From the NCBI RefSeq assembly GCF_949987535.1, contig NC_080067.1, forward strand, positions 1,612,001 to 1,676,000: 64,000 bases of DNA, read 5' to 3'. Position 1 is the first letter of the stretch. Every line of letters starts with the position of its first letter. The position numbers and the translations under genes were made by a program. The DNA comes from Balaenoptera acutorostrata (taxonomy: Eukaryota > Chordata > Mammalia > Artiodactyla > Balaenopteridae). Positions 44,729-56,076 of the stretch are shown here, piece by piece. A model generated the notes under the pieces. It was not told where the DNA came from. It worked only from the letters and a program-made list of their open reading frames with translations, and did no database searches.

Positions 44729-45622
44729 ATGACAAGACAGAGAAACACACAACAGATGAAGAAGCAAGGTAAAAACCCACCAGACCAAACAAATGAAGAG
44801 GAAATAGGCAGTCTACCTGAAAAAGTATTCAGAGTAATGATAGTAAAGATGATCCAAAATCTTGGAAATAGAATGGAGAAAATACAAGAAATGTTTAACA
44901 AGGACCTAGAAGAACTAAAGCGTAAACAAACAATGATGAACAACACAATAAATGAAATTAAAAATTCTCTAGAAGTAATCAATAGCAGAATAACTGAGGC
45001 AGAAGAACGGATAAGTGACCTGGAAGATAAAATAGTGGAAATAAGTAACGCAGAGTAGAATAAAGAAAAAAGAATGAAAAGAATTGAGGACAGTCTCAGA
45101 GACAGCTGGGACAACATTAAATGCACCAACATTCGAAGTATAGGGGTCCCAGAAGAGGAGGAGAAAAAGAAAGGAACTGAGAAAATACTTTAAGAGATTA
45201 TAGTTGAAAAATTCCCTAATACAGGAAAGGAAACAGTCAATCAAGTCCTGAAAGCTCAGAGAGTCCCATACAGGATAAATCCAAGGAGAAACACACCAAG
45301 ACACATATTAATCAAACTATCAAAAATTAGACACAAAGAAAAAATATTAAAAGTAGCAAGGGAAAAACAACAAATAACATACATGGGAATCCCCTTAAGG
45401 TTAACAGTTGATCTTTCAGCAGAAACTCTGCACGCCTGAAGGGAGTAGCAGGACATATTTAAAGTGATGAAAGGGAAAAACCTACAACCAAGATTACTCT
45501 ACCCAGCAAGGATCTCATTCAGACTTGACGGAGAAATTAAAACCTTTACAGACAAGGAAAAGCTAAGAGAATTCAGCACCACCAAACCAGCTTTACAACA
45601 AATGCTAAAGGAACTTCTCTAG
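44729..45622 (+). pseudogene. L1 ORF1 pseudogene
   Basis: ORF1 encodes the L1 RNA-binding chaperone, a coiled-coil trimer that coats L1 RNA in the cytoplasm. The frame from ATG 44729 runs 297 codons to its natural stop TAG at 45620-45622 with no net frameshift. It has four in-frame stops: TAG at 45056, TAA at 45191, TGA at 45437 and TAG at 45446. The intact N-terminal 109 residues are rich in Lys/Glu/Asn and hold heptad-like repeats (residues about 30-109). The RNA-recognition and C-terminal domains lie after the first stop. The start is chosen because it gives the natural frame. Confidence 0.9.
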
Positions 45623-45680
45623 GCAGGAAACACAAGAGAAGGAAAAGACCTACAATAACAAACCCAAAACAATTAAGAAA

Positions 45681-48600
45681 ATGGTAATAGGAACACACAT
45701 ATAGATAACTACCTTAAATGTAAATGGATTAAATGCTCCAACTAAAAGACACAGACTGGCTGAATGGATATAAAAACAAGACCCATACATATGCTGTCTA
45801 CAAGAGACCCACTTCAGACCTAGGGACACATACAGACTGAAAGTGTGGGGATGAAAAAAGATATTCCATGCAAATGGAAATCAAAAGAAAGCTGGAGTAG
45901 CAATACTCATATCAGATAAAACAGACTTTAAAATAAAGACTGTTACAAGAGACAAGGAAGGACGCTACATAATGATAAAGGGATCAATTCAAGAAGAAAA
46001 TATAACAATTATAAATATATATGCATGCAACATAGGAGCACTTCAATACATAAGGCAAATGCTAACAGCTATAAAAGAAGAAATCAACAGAAACACAATC
46101 ATAGTAGGGGACTTTAACACCCCACTTTCACCAATGGACAGATCATCCAAAATGAAAATAAATAAGGAAACACAAGCTTTAAATGATACATTAAACAAGA
46201 TGGACTTGATTGGTATTTATAGGACATTCCATCCAAAAACAACAGAAAACACTCTCTTCTCACATGCTCATGTAACATTCTCCAGGATAGATCATACCTT
46301 GGGTCAGTAATCAAGCCTTGGTAAATTTAAGAAAATTGAAATCATATCAAGTATCTTTTTCAACCACAATGCTATCAGACTAGATATCAATTACAGGAAA
46401 AAATCCGTAAAAAACACAAACCCATGGAGGCTAAACAATACACTACTAAATAACCAATAGATCACTGAAGAAATCAAAGAGGAAATCAAGAAATACCTAG
46501 AAACAAATGACAATGAAAACACGACGACCCAAAACCTACGGGATACAGCAAAAGCAGTTCTAAGAGGGAAGTTTATAGCAATACAATCCTACCTCAAGAA
46601 ACAAGAAACATCTCAAATAAACAAGCTAACCTTACACCTAAAGCAATTACAGAAAGAAGAACAAAAAGAACCCCAAAGTTAGCAGAAGGAAAGAAATCAT
46701 AAAGATCAGATCAGAAATAAATGAAAAGGAAATGAAGGAAACAATAGCAAAGATCAATAAAACTAAAAGCTGGTTCTTTGAGAAGATAAACAAAATTGAT
46801 AAACCATTAGCCAGATTCAAGAAGAAAAAAAGGAAGAAGACTCAAATGAATAGAATTAGAAATGAAAAAGGAGAAGTAACAACTGACCCTGCAGAAATAC
46901 AAAAGACCATGAGAGATTGCTACAAGCAACAATATGCCAATAAAATGGACAACCTGGAAGAAACAGACAAATTCTTAGAAAAGCACAACATTCCAAGACT
47001 GAACCAGGAAGAAATAGAAAATATAAACATATCAATCACAAGCACTGAAATTGAGACTGTGATTAAAAATCTTCCAACGGGGCTTCCCTGGTGGTGCAGT
47101 GGTTGAGAATCTGCCTGCCAATGCAGGGGACACAGGTTCGAGCCCTGGTCTGGGTAGATCCCACATACTGCGGAGCAACGAAGCCCGTGCACCACAACTA
47201 CCAAGCCTGCGTGTCTGGAGCCCGTGCTCCGCAGCAAGAGAGGCCGCGATAGTGAGAGGCCCGCGCATCATGATGAAGAGTGGCCCCCGCTTGCCGCAAC
47301 TAGAGAAAGCCCTTGCACAGAAATGAAGACCCAACACAACCAAAAATAAATAAATTAATTAATTAATTTTAAAAAAAATCTTCCAACAAACAAAAGCCCA
47401 GGATTGAATGGCTTCGCAGGTGAATTCTTTTCAACATTTAGAGAAGAGCTAACACCTATCCTTCCCAAACTCTTCCAAAATATAGCAGAGGTAGGAACAC
47501 TCCCAAACTCATTCTACGAGGCCACCATCACCCTGATACCAAAACCAGACAAAGATGTCACAAAGAAAGAAAACTACAGGCTAATATCTCTGATGAACAC
47601 AGACGCAAAAATCCTCAACAAAATAGTAGCAAACAGAATAAAACAGAACATTAAAAGGATCATACACCATGATCAAGTGGGGTTTACTCCAGGAATGCAA
47701 AGATTCTTCAGTATATGCAAATCAATCAATGTGATAAAGCTTATTAACAAATTGAAGGAGAAAAACCATATGATCATCTCAATACATGCAGAAAAAGCTT
47801 TCAACAAAATTCAACACCCATTTATGATAAAAACCCTCCAGAGAGCAGGCATAGAAGGAACTTACCTCAACATAATAAAGGCCATATATGACAAACCCAC
47901 AGGCAACATCATTCTCAATGGTGAAAAACTGAAACCATTTCCACTAAGATCAGGAACAAGACAAGGTTGCCCACTCTCACCACTATTATTCAACATAGTT
48001 GTGGAAGTTTTAGCCACAGCAATCAGAGAAGAAAAAGAAATAAAAGGCATTCAAATCAGAAAAGAAGAGGTAAAGCTGTCACTGTTTGCAGATGACATGA
48101 TACTATACATAGAGAATCCTAAAGATGCCACCAGAAAACTACTAGAGCTAATCAATAAATTTGGTAAAGTAGCAGGATACAAAATTAATGCACAGAAATC
48201 TCCTGCATTCCTATACAGTAATGATGAAAAATCTGAAAGAGAAATTAAGGAAACACTCCCATTTACCATTGTAACATCAAGAATAAAACACCTAGGAATA
48301 AACCTACCTAAGGAGACAAAACACCTGTATACAGAAAACTATAAGACACTGATGAGAGAAATTAAAGATGACACAAGCAGATATACCATGTTCTTGGATT
48401 GGAAGAATCAATGTTGTGAAAATGACTATACTACCCAAAGCAATCTACAGATTCAATGCAATCCCTATCAAACTACCACTGGCATTTTTCACAGAACTAG
48501 AACAAAAAATTTCACAATTTGTATGGAAACACAAAAGACCCCGAATAGCCAAAGCAATCTTGAGAAAGAAAAACGGAGCTGGAGGAATCAGGCTCCCTGA

Positions 48601-49730
48601 CTTCAGACTATACTACAAAGCTACAGTAATCAAGACAGTATGATACTGGCACAAAAAGAGAAATATAAATCAATGGAACAGGATAGAAAGCCCAGAGATA
48701 AACCCATGCACATATGGTCACCTTAGTGTTGATAAAGGAGGCAAGACTATACAATGAAGAAAAGACACCCTCTTCAATAAGTGGTGCTGGGAAAACTGGA
48801 CAGCTACATGTAAAAGAATGAAATTAGAAAACTCCCTAACAGCATACACCAAAATAAACTCAAAATGGATTAAAGACCTAAATGTAAGGCCAGACACTAT
48901 AAAACTCTTAGAGGAAAACATAGGCAGAACACTCTATGACATAAATCACAGCAAGATCCTTTTTGACTCACCTCCTAGAGAAATGGAAATAAAAACAAAA
49001 ATAAACAAATGAGACCTAATGAAACTTAAAAGCTTTTGCACAGCAAAGCAAACCATAAACAAGACAAAAAGACAACCCTCAGAATGGGAGAAAATATTTG
49101 CAAACAAAGCAACTGACAGAGGTTTAATCTTCAAAATTTACAAGCAGCTCATGCAGCTCAATATCAAAAAAACAAACAACCCAATCCAAAAACGGGCAGA
49201 AGACCTAAATAGACATTTCTCCGAAGAAGACATACAGATCGCCAACAAACACATTAAAGGATGCTCAACATCACTAATCATTTGAGAAATGCAAATCAAA
49301 ACTACATTGAGGTATCACCTCACACCAGTCAGAATGGCCATCATCAAAAAATCTACAAACAATAAATGCTGGAGAGGGTGTGGAGAAAAGGGAACCCTCT
49401 TGCACTGTTGGTGGGAATGTAAATTGATACAGCCACTATGGAGAACAGTATGGACGTTCCTTAAAAAACTAAAAATAGAACTACCATATAACCCAGCAAT
49501 CCCACTACTGGGCATATACCCTGAGAAAACCATAATTCAAAAAGAGTCATGTACCGCAATGTTCATTGCAGCTCTATTTACAATAGCCAGGACATGGAAG
49601 CAACCTAAGTGTCCATAGACAGATGAATGGATAAAGAAGGTGTGGCACATATATACAATGGAATATTACTCAGCCATAAAAAGAAATGAAATGGAGGTAT
49701 TTGTAGTGAGGTGGATGGTCCTAGAGTCTG
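45681..49730 (+). pseudogene. L1 ORF2 pseudogene (endonuclease-reverse transcriptase)
   Basis: ORF2 encodes the endonuclease and reverse transcriptase of L1. It starts at ATG 45681, 58 bases after ORF1. Stops lie at 45702, 45771, 45852 and 46308, and a frameshift near 46680. Endonuclease remnant: 'VGDFNTPLSPMDR' at about 46107-46145. The RT core is open from 47404 to 48600 (398 codons) with FADD at residues 228-231. Motif A reads [12 protein letters not shown] (His at 128, Asn at 134) where active L1s have Asp. A second frameshift near 48390 and a stop at 48641 follow. C-terminal pieces lie at 48818-49618. A SINE interrupts at 47079. Confidence 0.9.
47079..47373 (+). mobile_element. CHR-type SINE inside L1 ORF2, 14-bp TSD
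   Basis: Full-length copy with A box 'tggtgcagtgg', B box 'ggttcgagccc' and a long body, ending in an (AATT/AAAT) tail. The duplication AAAAATCTTCCAAC is perfect at 47065-47078 and 47374-47387. The insertion adds 309 bp (SINE plus one duplication), a multiple of three, so the flanking ORF2 segments keep the same frame, although the SINE itself carries stops. It is younger than the L1. Confidence 0.97.
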
Positions 49731-50177
49731 TCATACAGAGTGAAGTAAGTCAGAAAGAGAAAAACAAATATCATATGCTAACACATATATATGGAATCTA
49801 AAAAAAAAAAAATGTTCTGAAGAACCTAGGGGCAGGACAGGAATAAAGACGCAGATGTAGAGAATGGACTTGAGGACACGCGGAGGGGGAAGGGTAAGCT
49901 GGGACAAAGTGAGAGAGTGGCATGGACATATATACACCACCAAATGTGAAATAGATAGCTAGTGGGAAGCAGCCACAAAGCACAGGGATATCAGCTCGGT
50001 GCTTTGTGACCACCTAGAGGGGTGGGATAGGGAGGGTGGGAGGGAGACGCAAGAGGGAGGAGGTATGGGAATATATGTATATGTATAGCTGACTCACTTT
50101 GTTATAAAGCAGAAACTAACATACCATTGTAGAGCAATTATACTCCAATAAAGATGTTAAAAAAAGTATATATATAT

Positions 50178-50260
50178 ATGAATTATTTTGCTGTACCCCA
50201 GTAATTAACACAACATTGTATGTCAACTATACTTCAATTTAAAAATAATAAATAAAATGT
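50178..50260 (+). mobile_element. L1 3' terminal fragment
   Basis: 'gaattattttgctgtaccccagtaattaacacaacattgtatgtcaactatacttcaattt' is the end of an L1 3' UTR, followed by an AATA-rich tail. It lies immediately after the large L1, and it may be a remnant of an older L1 in which the large one inserted. Confidence 0.75.
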
Positions 50261-50261
50261 A

Positions 50262-50790
50262 CATTGTGGTGATTTGATTTAAATATATATTGCAGAAGGA
50301 TTTGTCCCATCTAGTTAACACATCCATCACCTCACATACTTATCTTTTTTGTGTGTGAGAATATTTAAGTTCTACTCTCTCATTAAATTTCAATATTACA
50401 ATAGAGTGTTATCAACTATAGTCACCATGTTTTACATTAGATTTTCAGACCTTATTCATCTTACATCTGAAAGTTTGTAGTCTTACAACTTCTCCCTATT
50501 TCATTCACCTCCTGCCAGCCCGTGGCAACCATTTTATTTCTCTGTTTACGAGTTTGCCTTTTTTTCTCCAGACTCCACATATAAGTGATACCATGCAGTA
50601 TTTGTCTTTCTCCATAGGCTTGTTTCACATAGCACAGTGCCCCCTAGGTCCATCCATACTGCTGCAAATGGCAGGATTTCCTTCTTTCTCATGACTGAAT
50701 AATATTCCATGGTTTGTACACACCACATCTTCCTTATCCATTCATCCACTGATGGACACTTAAGTAGTTTCCATATCTTTGGCTATTGCC
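50262..50790 (-). mobile_element. Older L1 3' region, minus strand
   Basis: On the minus strand: 'ggcaatagccaaagatatgg', 'gtgtccatcagtggatgaatgg', 'aatattattcagtcatgagaaagaagg', then the 3' UTR ('gactatagttgataacactctattgtaatattg', 'ggatgtgttaactagatggg'). This is an older subfamily than the neighbouring 7-kb L1. A minus frame at 50546-50749 is the remnant of the ORF2 C-terminus. Confidence 0.85.
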
Positions 50791-50799
50791 AAGTAGATA

Positions 50800-51591
50800 T
50801 TTATTTATCTTAGACAAAAGATTTGCTTTAGGGCAGTTCAGTCTGTGCTGTACTCAGCAATTTTGCTCAGTAATCATGGGAAAACTGTACTCTGCTGGCT
50901 GCCATCTTGTGACCGTGAGGGATCAGAAAGCTAACCTAGGGAAGCAAAGTGTAGGGAATGGCAAAGAAAGAAAGTAGAAGCCTCAATAAACCACACCTGA
51001 GACCAGCCTCACCTCTGGGTGTTTTGGTAATGTGAGCCAATAAATCCCTTCTATTGCTAAAGCCATTTTGCTCCCATGTTTTTTACTTGTAACCAAAAGC
51101 TTCTAACTGACACAGTACCTGAAGGGATTAATGCATGAAGAAGCCAAAGGGTGATGGAGTTTTGGGAACTGGGACAGAGGATTGAATGCATCTGAAAATC
51201 ATCTCATTCAAACAGAGTCCAGAAGACAACTGAGGAAAAAATTCAGTGCTGGAAATGAGAAGTTATTTGCTTAATTAGAGCTTGGGGACAGCATTTGTAA
51301 GGGGACCATTTCACCCCAATGAGACTGCAAAGAAGAAAATGATTCCCTGTTCTCCAAATGGCAAAAGCTGAAATCCCTTGTCTAAGGTTTATTGTTCTCT
51401 GTGATAGCTCCATAATATTCTGCTAACTTGCTTACACATTTTTGAAAGGTGTGTTTTGTTCTAGGCGCCTTAGAGGCAATGAATAAGGACAACCAGGAGA
51501 TGAAGGGATGGCAGCTTAATGAAAGAAACAAGACGTTTGTTTTCATACACATTCTGGGTTTGGCAGAATCTGATATTTGCAATAGTCGTTT
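50800..51591. other. Non-repetitive DNA, no gene seen
   Basis: No transposon recognised. The part near 50990-51115 ('cccttctattgctaaagccattttgctccc', 'taactgacacagtacctgaagggatt') has the flavour of an old LTR end but is too short to assign. Confidence 0.35.
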
Positions 51592-51608
51592 TAAATGTTA
51601 ACGTTTGA

Positions 51609-52284
51609 TGAGACTTCTAAAAATTCATCCACAAGCTCATTGTAACTATAGTTTGTGAGAAAACTTCTTAGGTCACAAGCCTACAAATCTACAGCTTTCT
51701 GTGGCCAAGTTGCAGTCACATGAAGAAATGAAGGCAAAGAGAAATAAAATTCAGAAACAGAGAGAGAGTAGGTATAAGAGAGTGAGCCGTAAGCATCAAG
51801 TACATGTTTTCTGTACTTGGGGTCCCTAATAGCCCTGATTACTTTGTTTCTTGTCATGTCTATTAGTTTCCCCAAAATATACTGAATTTAAAAAAATCCT
51901 ACTGTTTTATCGTCTTTGAGCTGAGTTTTTGTCACTTGCTGTCAAATGAATTCTGTTAATTCTTCACTCAAATATGATTGAGATATTTATTATAATTCTA
52001 TCATTTCCTAAGGTCATTCTCTTATCTTTCCCAGGCATGTGGTATGTAGAATGTCACTAAATCAGGACCTGCTGTATAGTACAGGGAACTCTAGTCAATA
52101 CTTTGTAATAACCTATATGGGAAAAGAATCTGAAAAAGAATGGATAGATGTACATGTAGAACTAAATCACTTTGCTGTACACCTGAAACTAGCATAACAT
52201 TGTAAATCAACTATACTCCAATATAAAATTAAAAAAATTTTTAAAGAATAAAAAATATATTTAAAAAGGAAAAAAAGAAATAAA
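51609..52284 (+). mobile_element. Possible chimeric retrocopy: unknown 5' part fused to an L1 3' end
   Basis: A perfect 17-bp repeat, TAAATGTTAACGTTTGA, lies at 51592-51608 and 52285-52301, and the DNA before 52285 is an A-rich tail. That is the layout of an L1-made insertion. Only the last 230 bp (about 52055-52284: 'aggacctgctgtatagtacagggaactc' to 'aatcaactatactcc') are L1. The first 445 bp are not L1 in either orientation and have no poly(A) tail of their own. A template switch, or a transcript that read into an L1 end, would explain it. The first part has no recognisable gene. Confidence 0.6.
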
Positions 52285-52301
52285 TAAATGTTAACGTTTG
52301 A

Positions 52302-52956
52302 ACTTCAAGATTAAATAATACAACCCAAATCAGCTGCTAGATCCCGCCAAGCAAAACTCCCCACTCCAGCCATCCCTCTGCCATATAGAAGTTGGAACAA
52401 TCCATGGATTGGGCCTTTGCACTTTTCCCTCTCTCAGCCACAGCTGTCCCTCACTTAGCATCTTTAAGACCACATTTGTTTGCACAGATTAGATTATTCT
52501 AGGGTAAGAGGACTGTTGGTGTACTGAAATTATACCTACGCAGGTTGCTTTTAATTTGCCATTCAATACTAAATTATCTAGTTCCTCTTACTTGGATTTC
52601 TCAATCGATGACCACATAAAGAATATAGCTCTTAAATTCACACCAACCCATGTGTTCAGAACTCACTGAATAGTGTTTATGAAAAAGAGCGAGCAGATTC
52701 TAGAGAATACACCTGACGGAGAATTGTGGCACGTGGAAGGTAAGACACTGAAGGAATGGCGGCATTTCTTCAGACAGAGATGCACCTTTTTTTCTCATTT
52801 TAGATCTCAGAAGTTGAGCTTCTCCTTACAGTTGGCCAGGCTACGGTGATGACGAAGTTCTGACTGCCTGCCTGAGCTCATCGTGGGCCCTTCTGCAAGT
52901 TATGTGAATTGATGGTCCATCATGCATTCAGTTTAAATGCCATTTAAGACGTCTTC
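52302..52956. other. Non-repetitive DNA, no gene seen
   Basis: No repeat or exon was recognised. Confidence 0.4.
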
Positions 52957-52961
52957 CTAGT

Positions 52962-53358
52962 TGTGTTAGTTTGCTAGGACTGCCATAACAAAATACCACA
53001 GACTGGGTGGCTTAAACAACAAAAATTTATTTCTCACAATTCTGGAGGCTAGAAGCCCAAGATCAAGGTGCCAGCAGGGTTGAGTTTCTCCCGAGACTTG
53101 TCTCCCTGAATGCAGATCGCACCGCCTTCTCTACGTCCTCACATGGTCTTTCTCTGCGCACCTGCATCCCTGCTGTCTCTCTTCTGTGTGTCCTGATCTC
53201 CTCTTCTTATAAGGACACCAGTCAGATGGGATTAGGGCTCAACCTAACAGCTTCATTTTACCTTAACCACATCTTTAAAGGTCTTATCTCCAAATAGAGT
53301 TACATACTGAAGTACTTCAACGTGCGAGTTTTGGGGGCACACAATTCCGCCTGTCACA
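52962..53358 (-). mobile_element. MaLR-type solo LTR with 5-bp TSD
   Basis: On this strand it starts 'tgtgttagtttgctaggactgccataac' and ends 'cctgtcaca', 397 bp. The word order ('caaaataccacagactgggtgg', 'ctcacaattctggaggctagaag', 'ctcctcttcttataaggacacc', 'ttatctccaaatagagttac') is a widespread mammalian LTR. The flanks CTAGT (52957-52961) and CTGGT (53359-53363) are a 5-bp duplication with one change. The 5-bp length fits MaLR/class III elements. Confidence 0.8.
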
Positions 53359-53363
53359 CTGGT

Positions 53364-53868
53364 TGTTGCCTGAAAACTTTCAGTGGACATCTTCTGGTGA
53401 GATTATGAGAGTGCCAACATCAAAGCTTGCGGCATGGGTATCTTAGGGAAAAGAAAAATCCAAGAAGACAACAGCAAAGCACTCTTTAAGAAATGTTGCT
53501 TTACAATGCTTTGATGACACAGAGGGTAATAATTTGTGGGAAAATGTTAAGACGTTAAAACTTTGTGCTGTGCTTCGTCAGCTTTTCTTTCTGAAGGACA
53601 GATAACGAGATGTCTTTCAATCAGTGGCATCCGTGCAGATGACTGACCTGTTCCTCCCAGCATCAAACCTCCCCTCAGCACTCTGGAATGCCTGAGGTGA
53701 GCTGTGGGGACCACAGACCCCACACTTCCCCAGCCCTGGGCATCCTGGTTGGCTCCGCCAGTGGGAGCCTCACAGGGAGATGGGAAGGTGGGAGGAGAGG
53801 AGAAAGGGCTGATTTTCTGTTTCCAGCTCCTGACAGCATTATTTGCATAACAGAGGACAGTAGGGGCC
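53364..53868. other. Non-repetitive DNA, no gene seen
   Basis: No repeat or exon was recognised. The 72-codon frame at 53688-53906 has no motif. Confidence 0.4.
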
Positions 53869-53879
53869 TCAGCCTCCAG

Positions 53880-54769
53880 GGTTTTTGTTTTGTTTTGTTT
53901 TTTTAATCGGAGTAGAGCTGATTTACAATGTTGTGTGAGTTTCAGGTGTACAGCAAAGTGAATCCGTTATACATCTACATCTATCCACTCTTTTTTAGAT
54001 TCTTTTCCCATATAGGTCATTACAGAGTATTGAGTAGAGTTCCCTGTGCTATACAGTAGGTCCTTATTAGTTGTCTATTTTATATATAGTAGCGTGTATA
54101 TGTCAATCCCAATCTCCTAATTTATCCCTCCCCCTGCCACTTTCCCCCCTGGTAACCATAAGTTTGTTCTCTACATCTGTGAGTCTATTTATTTTTTATA
54201 AATAGGTTCATTTGCACCATTTTTTTAGATCCCACATATAAGTGATATATGATATGTCTTTTTCTGTCTTACTTACTTCACTCAGTATGACAACCTCTAG
54301 GTCCATCCATGTTGCTGCAGATGGCATTATTTCATTCTTTTTTATGGCTGAGTAATATTCCATTGTGTATATGTACCACAACTTCTTTATCCATTCATCT
54401 GTCGATAGACATTTAGGTTGCTTCCATGTCTTAGCTATTGTAAATAGCACTGCAATAAACATTGGGGTGCATGCATCTTTTCGAATTATGGTTTTCTCCA
54501 GATATATGCCCAGGAGTGGGAATGCAGAATCATATGGTAGCTCTATGTTTAGTTTTTTGAGAAACCTCCAAACTGTTTTCCACAGTGCCTGAACCAATTT
54601 ACATTCCCACCAACAGTGCAGGAGGGTTTCCTTTTCTCCACAACCTCTCCAGCATTTGTTTGTAGAATTTTTGATGATGGTCATTCTGACCAGTGCAAGG
54701 CGATACCTCATTGTAGTTTTGATTTGCATTTCTCTAGTAATTAGTGATGTTGAGCATCTTTTCATGTGC
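53880..54769 (-). mobile_element. L1 3' part with 11-bp TSD
   Basis: Minus-strand copy from the ORF2 C-terminal region to an A-rich tail (T's at 53884-53906). The duplication TCAGCCTCCAG (53869-53879) and TTAGCCTCCAG (54770-54780) differs at one base. About 890 bp long and 5'-truncated. Unlike most copies here, its ORF2 C-terminal frame is still open (see next entry). Confidence 0.95.
54208..54769 (-). pseudogene. L1 ORF2 C-terminal fragment with open frame
   Basis: About 187 codons of the ORF2p C-terminal domain are uninterrupted. They begin at [11 protein letters not shown] and include the Cys-rich region ([20 protein letters not shown]) and the NIELPYD...LLGIY stretch. The frame ends at 54208. 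Upstream of the L1 edge it stays open for a further 43 codons of flanking DNA to a Met at 54900. The result is a 230-codon frame with no promoter or gene context. No RT or endonuclease part remains. Not a gene. Confidence 0.85.
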
Positions 54770-54780
54770 TTAGCCTCCAG

Positions 54781-55590
54781 ATTCTTTTGGCAGTTCCAGA
54801 ACCAGCCATAGAGAGGACACCCTGAGAGGTGTCCAGCCACGCCACCTCGGCCACATTTCAACCCCCTCAGAAGCTCAAGCACCACATAGCACCAAGCCAC
54901 ATAGCACCAAGCTCCTAGGTTTGGTGAACCTACCTCTTTTTATGCCCTGCTGTGGTAGCCGCTTACTGCAGTTCCTATATCTAGGTAACTTCAGCATCTG
55001 GTTTGGGCACTTTAACCTTCCAAGACCTTCATAATCAGTTCCTGTACTACCTCCTCTGTTGGAAATACCTGGTATAGTTCACTTTCCCCTATATGGACCC
55101 TGACTAAAATAATGTCTTAGATTAGATGAAATAAAGCACCATGAAAATATTTAAGCACATCTAAATATTGTTTATCTTTACTTACAGGGTTTCTGTAAAC
55201 CAATTTATGTGGATACTTTGCCTCAATTATCCACTTCTTCAGTATAGAGCTTTAGTGTTTATTTTGCATACACTCTTTTTAGCCTTTACAGTTTCACAAT
55301 AACAGGTTAATTGGCTTTATATTATCTTGTAGCTTCTAACACCCTCATGCGCTCAAAGCTTTATCTATAATAGGTAACCATATACAAAGGAATATATACA
55401 CAGGTTTACCAAGGGTAAACTGTACCTTTATTTTGAAATGTTCTAGTAAAGATGAGTCTTGATAATAGTGGGAGATATAATTTTGTTTATGACAAAATAT
55501 CTTCACACATATAAATTGTCTTCAATAAATTCATATGTTACTGGGGATAAGAGAACTTCCTAGATTTAATGTTTCTCCCTCAGAAAGTTC
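54781..55590. other. Non-repetitive DNA, small tandem duplication
   Basis: No gene was recognised. A direct repeat of 'cacatagcaccaagc' occurs twice in a row at about 54883-54912. Confidence 0.4.
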
Positions 55591-55594
55591 TCTT

Positions 55595-56073
55595 TTGTGA
55601 AAAGATTTTTTTATTGAATTATAGTTGACATACAATACTGTGTTAATTTCAGGTGTACTACATAATTATTTGATGTTTGCATACATTGTGAAATGATCAG
55701 CACAATCTCTAGTAACCATCTGTTCCCACACAAAGTTATTATAGTAGTATTGACCATATTCCTATGCTGTAGATTACATTCAATAACTTATTATATAACT
55801 GGAAGTTTGTACCTCTTAATTCCCTTCATCTATTTCACCCTCTCCCTCAAACCTCTTCCTTCTGGCAACCACTCATTTGCTCTCTGTATCTGTGAGTTTA
55901 TTTTCATTTTGTCTTGTTTCACTTTGTTTTTTAGACTCCACATGTAGGTGAGATCGTGCAGTATTTGTCTTTCTCTGTCTGACTTATTTCACTTAGCATA
56001 ATGCCCTTAAATTCCATCCAGGTTGTCGCAAATGGCAAGATTTCATTTTTTATGGCTGAGTAATATTCCATTG

Positions 56074-56076
<3 letters not shown>
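55595..56076 (-). mobile_element. Older L1 3' region, minus strand
   Basis: On the minus strand the 3' UTR of an older L1: 'ttgcgacaacctggatgg', 'taagtgaaataagtcagacagag', then 'gcacgatctcacctacatgtggagtc', 'gtagtacacctgaaattaacacagtattgtatgtc' and a T-rich left edge. Its ORF2-side end abuts the (TG)n run, which may have grown there. Confidence 0.85.

Larger units (their letters stand above)
43156..50166 (+). mobile_element. Near full-length L1, inactivated
   Basis: About 7.0 kb: 5' UTR (43156-44728), ORF1 (44729-45622), ORF2 from 45681, 3' UTR and A tail. AATAAA is at 50147-50152. It is the longest L1 of the window and of the same subfamily as the 3' fragments at 1.5, 21.8 and 53.9 kb. A CHR SINE is inserted in ORF2. 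No clear duplication is visible at the two ends. All coding functions are lost through stops and frameshifts. Confidence 0.95.

Noticed and set aside
44509..45132. 207-codon minus-strand open frame
   Set aside because: It is the antisense of the L1 ORF1 region; its hydrophobic, Leu/Ser-rich composition comes from reading an A-rich coding strand backwards.
43130..50180. Target-site duplication for the 7-kb L1
   Set aside because: The only similarity (GTATAATTA against GTATATATA) is low-complexity and not convincing.
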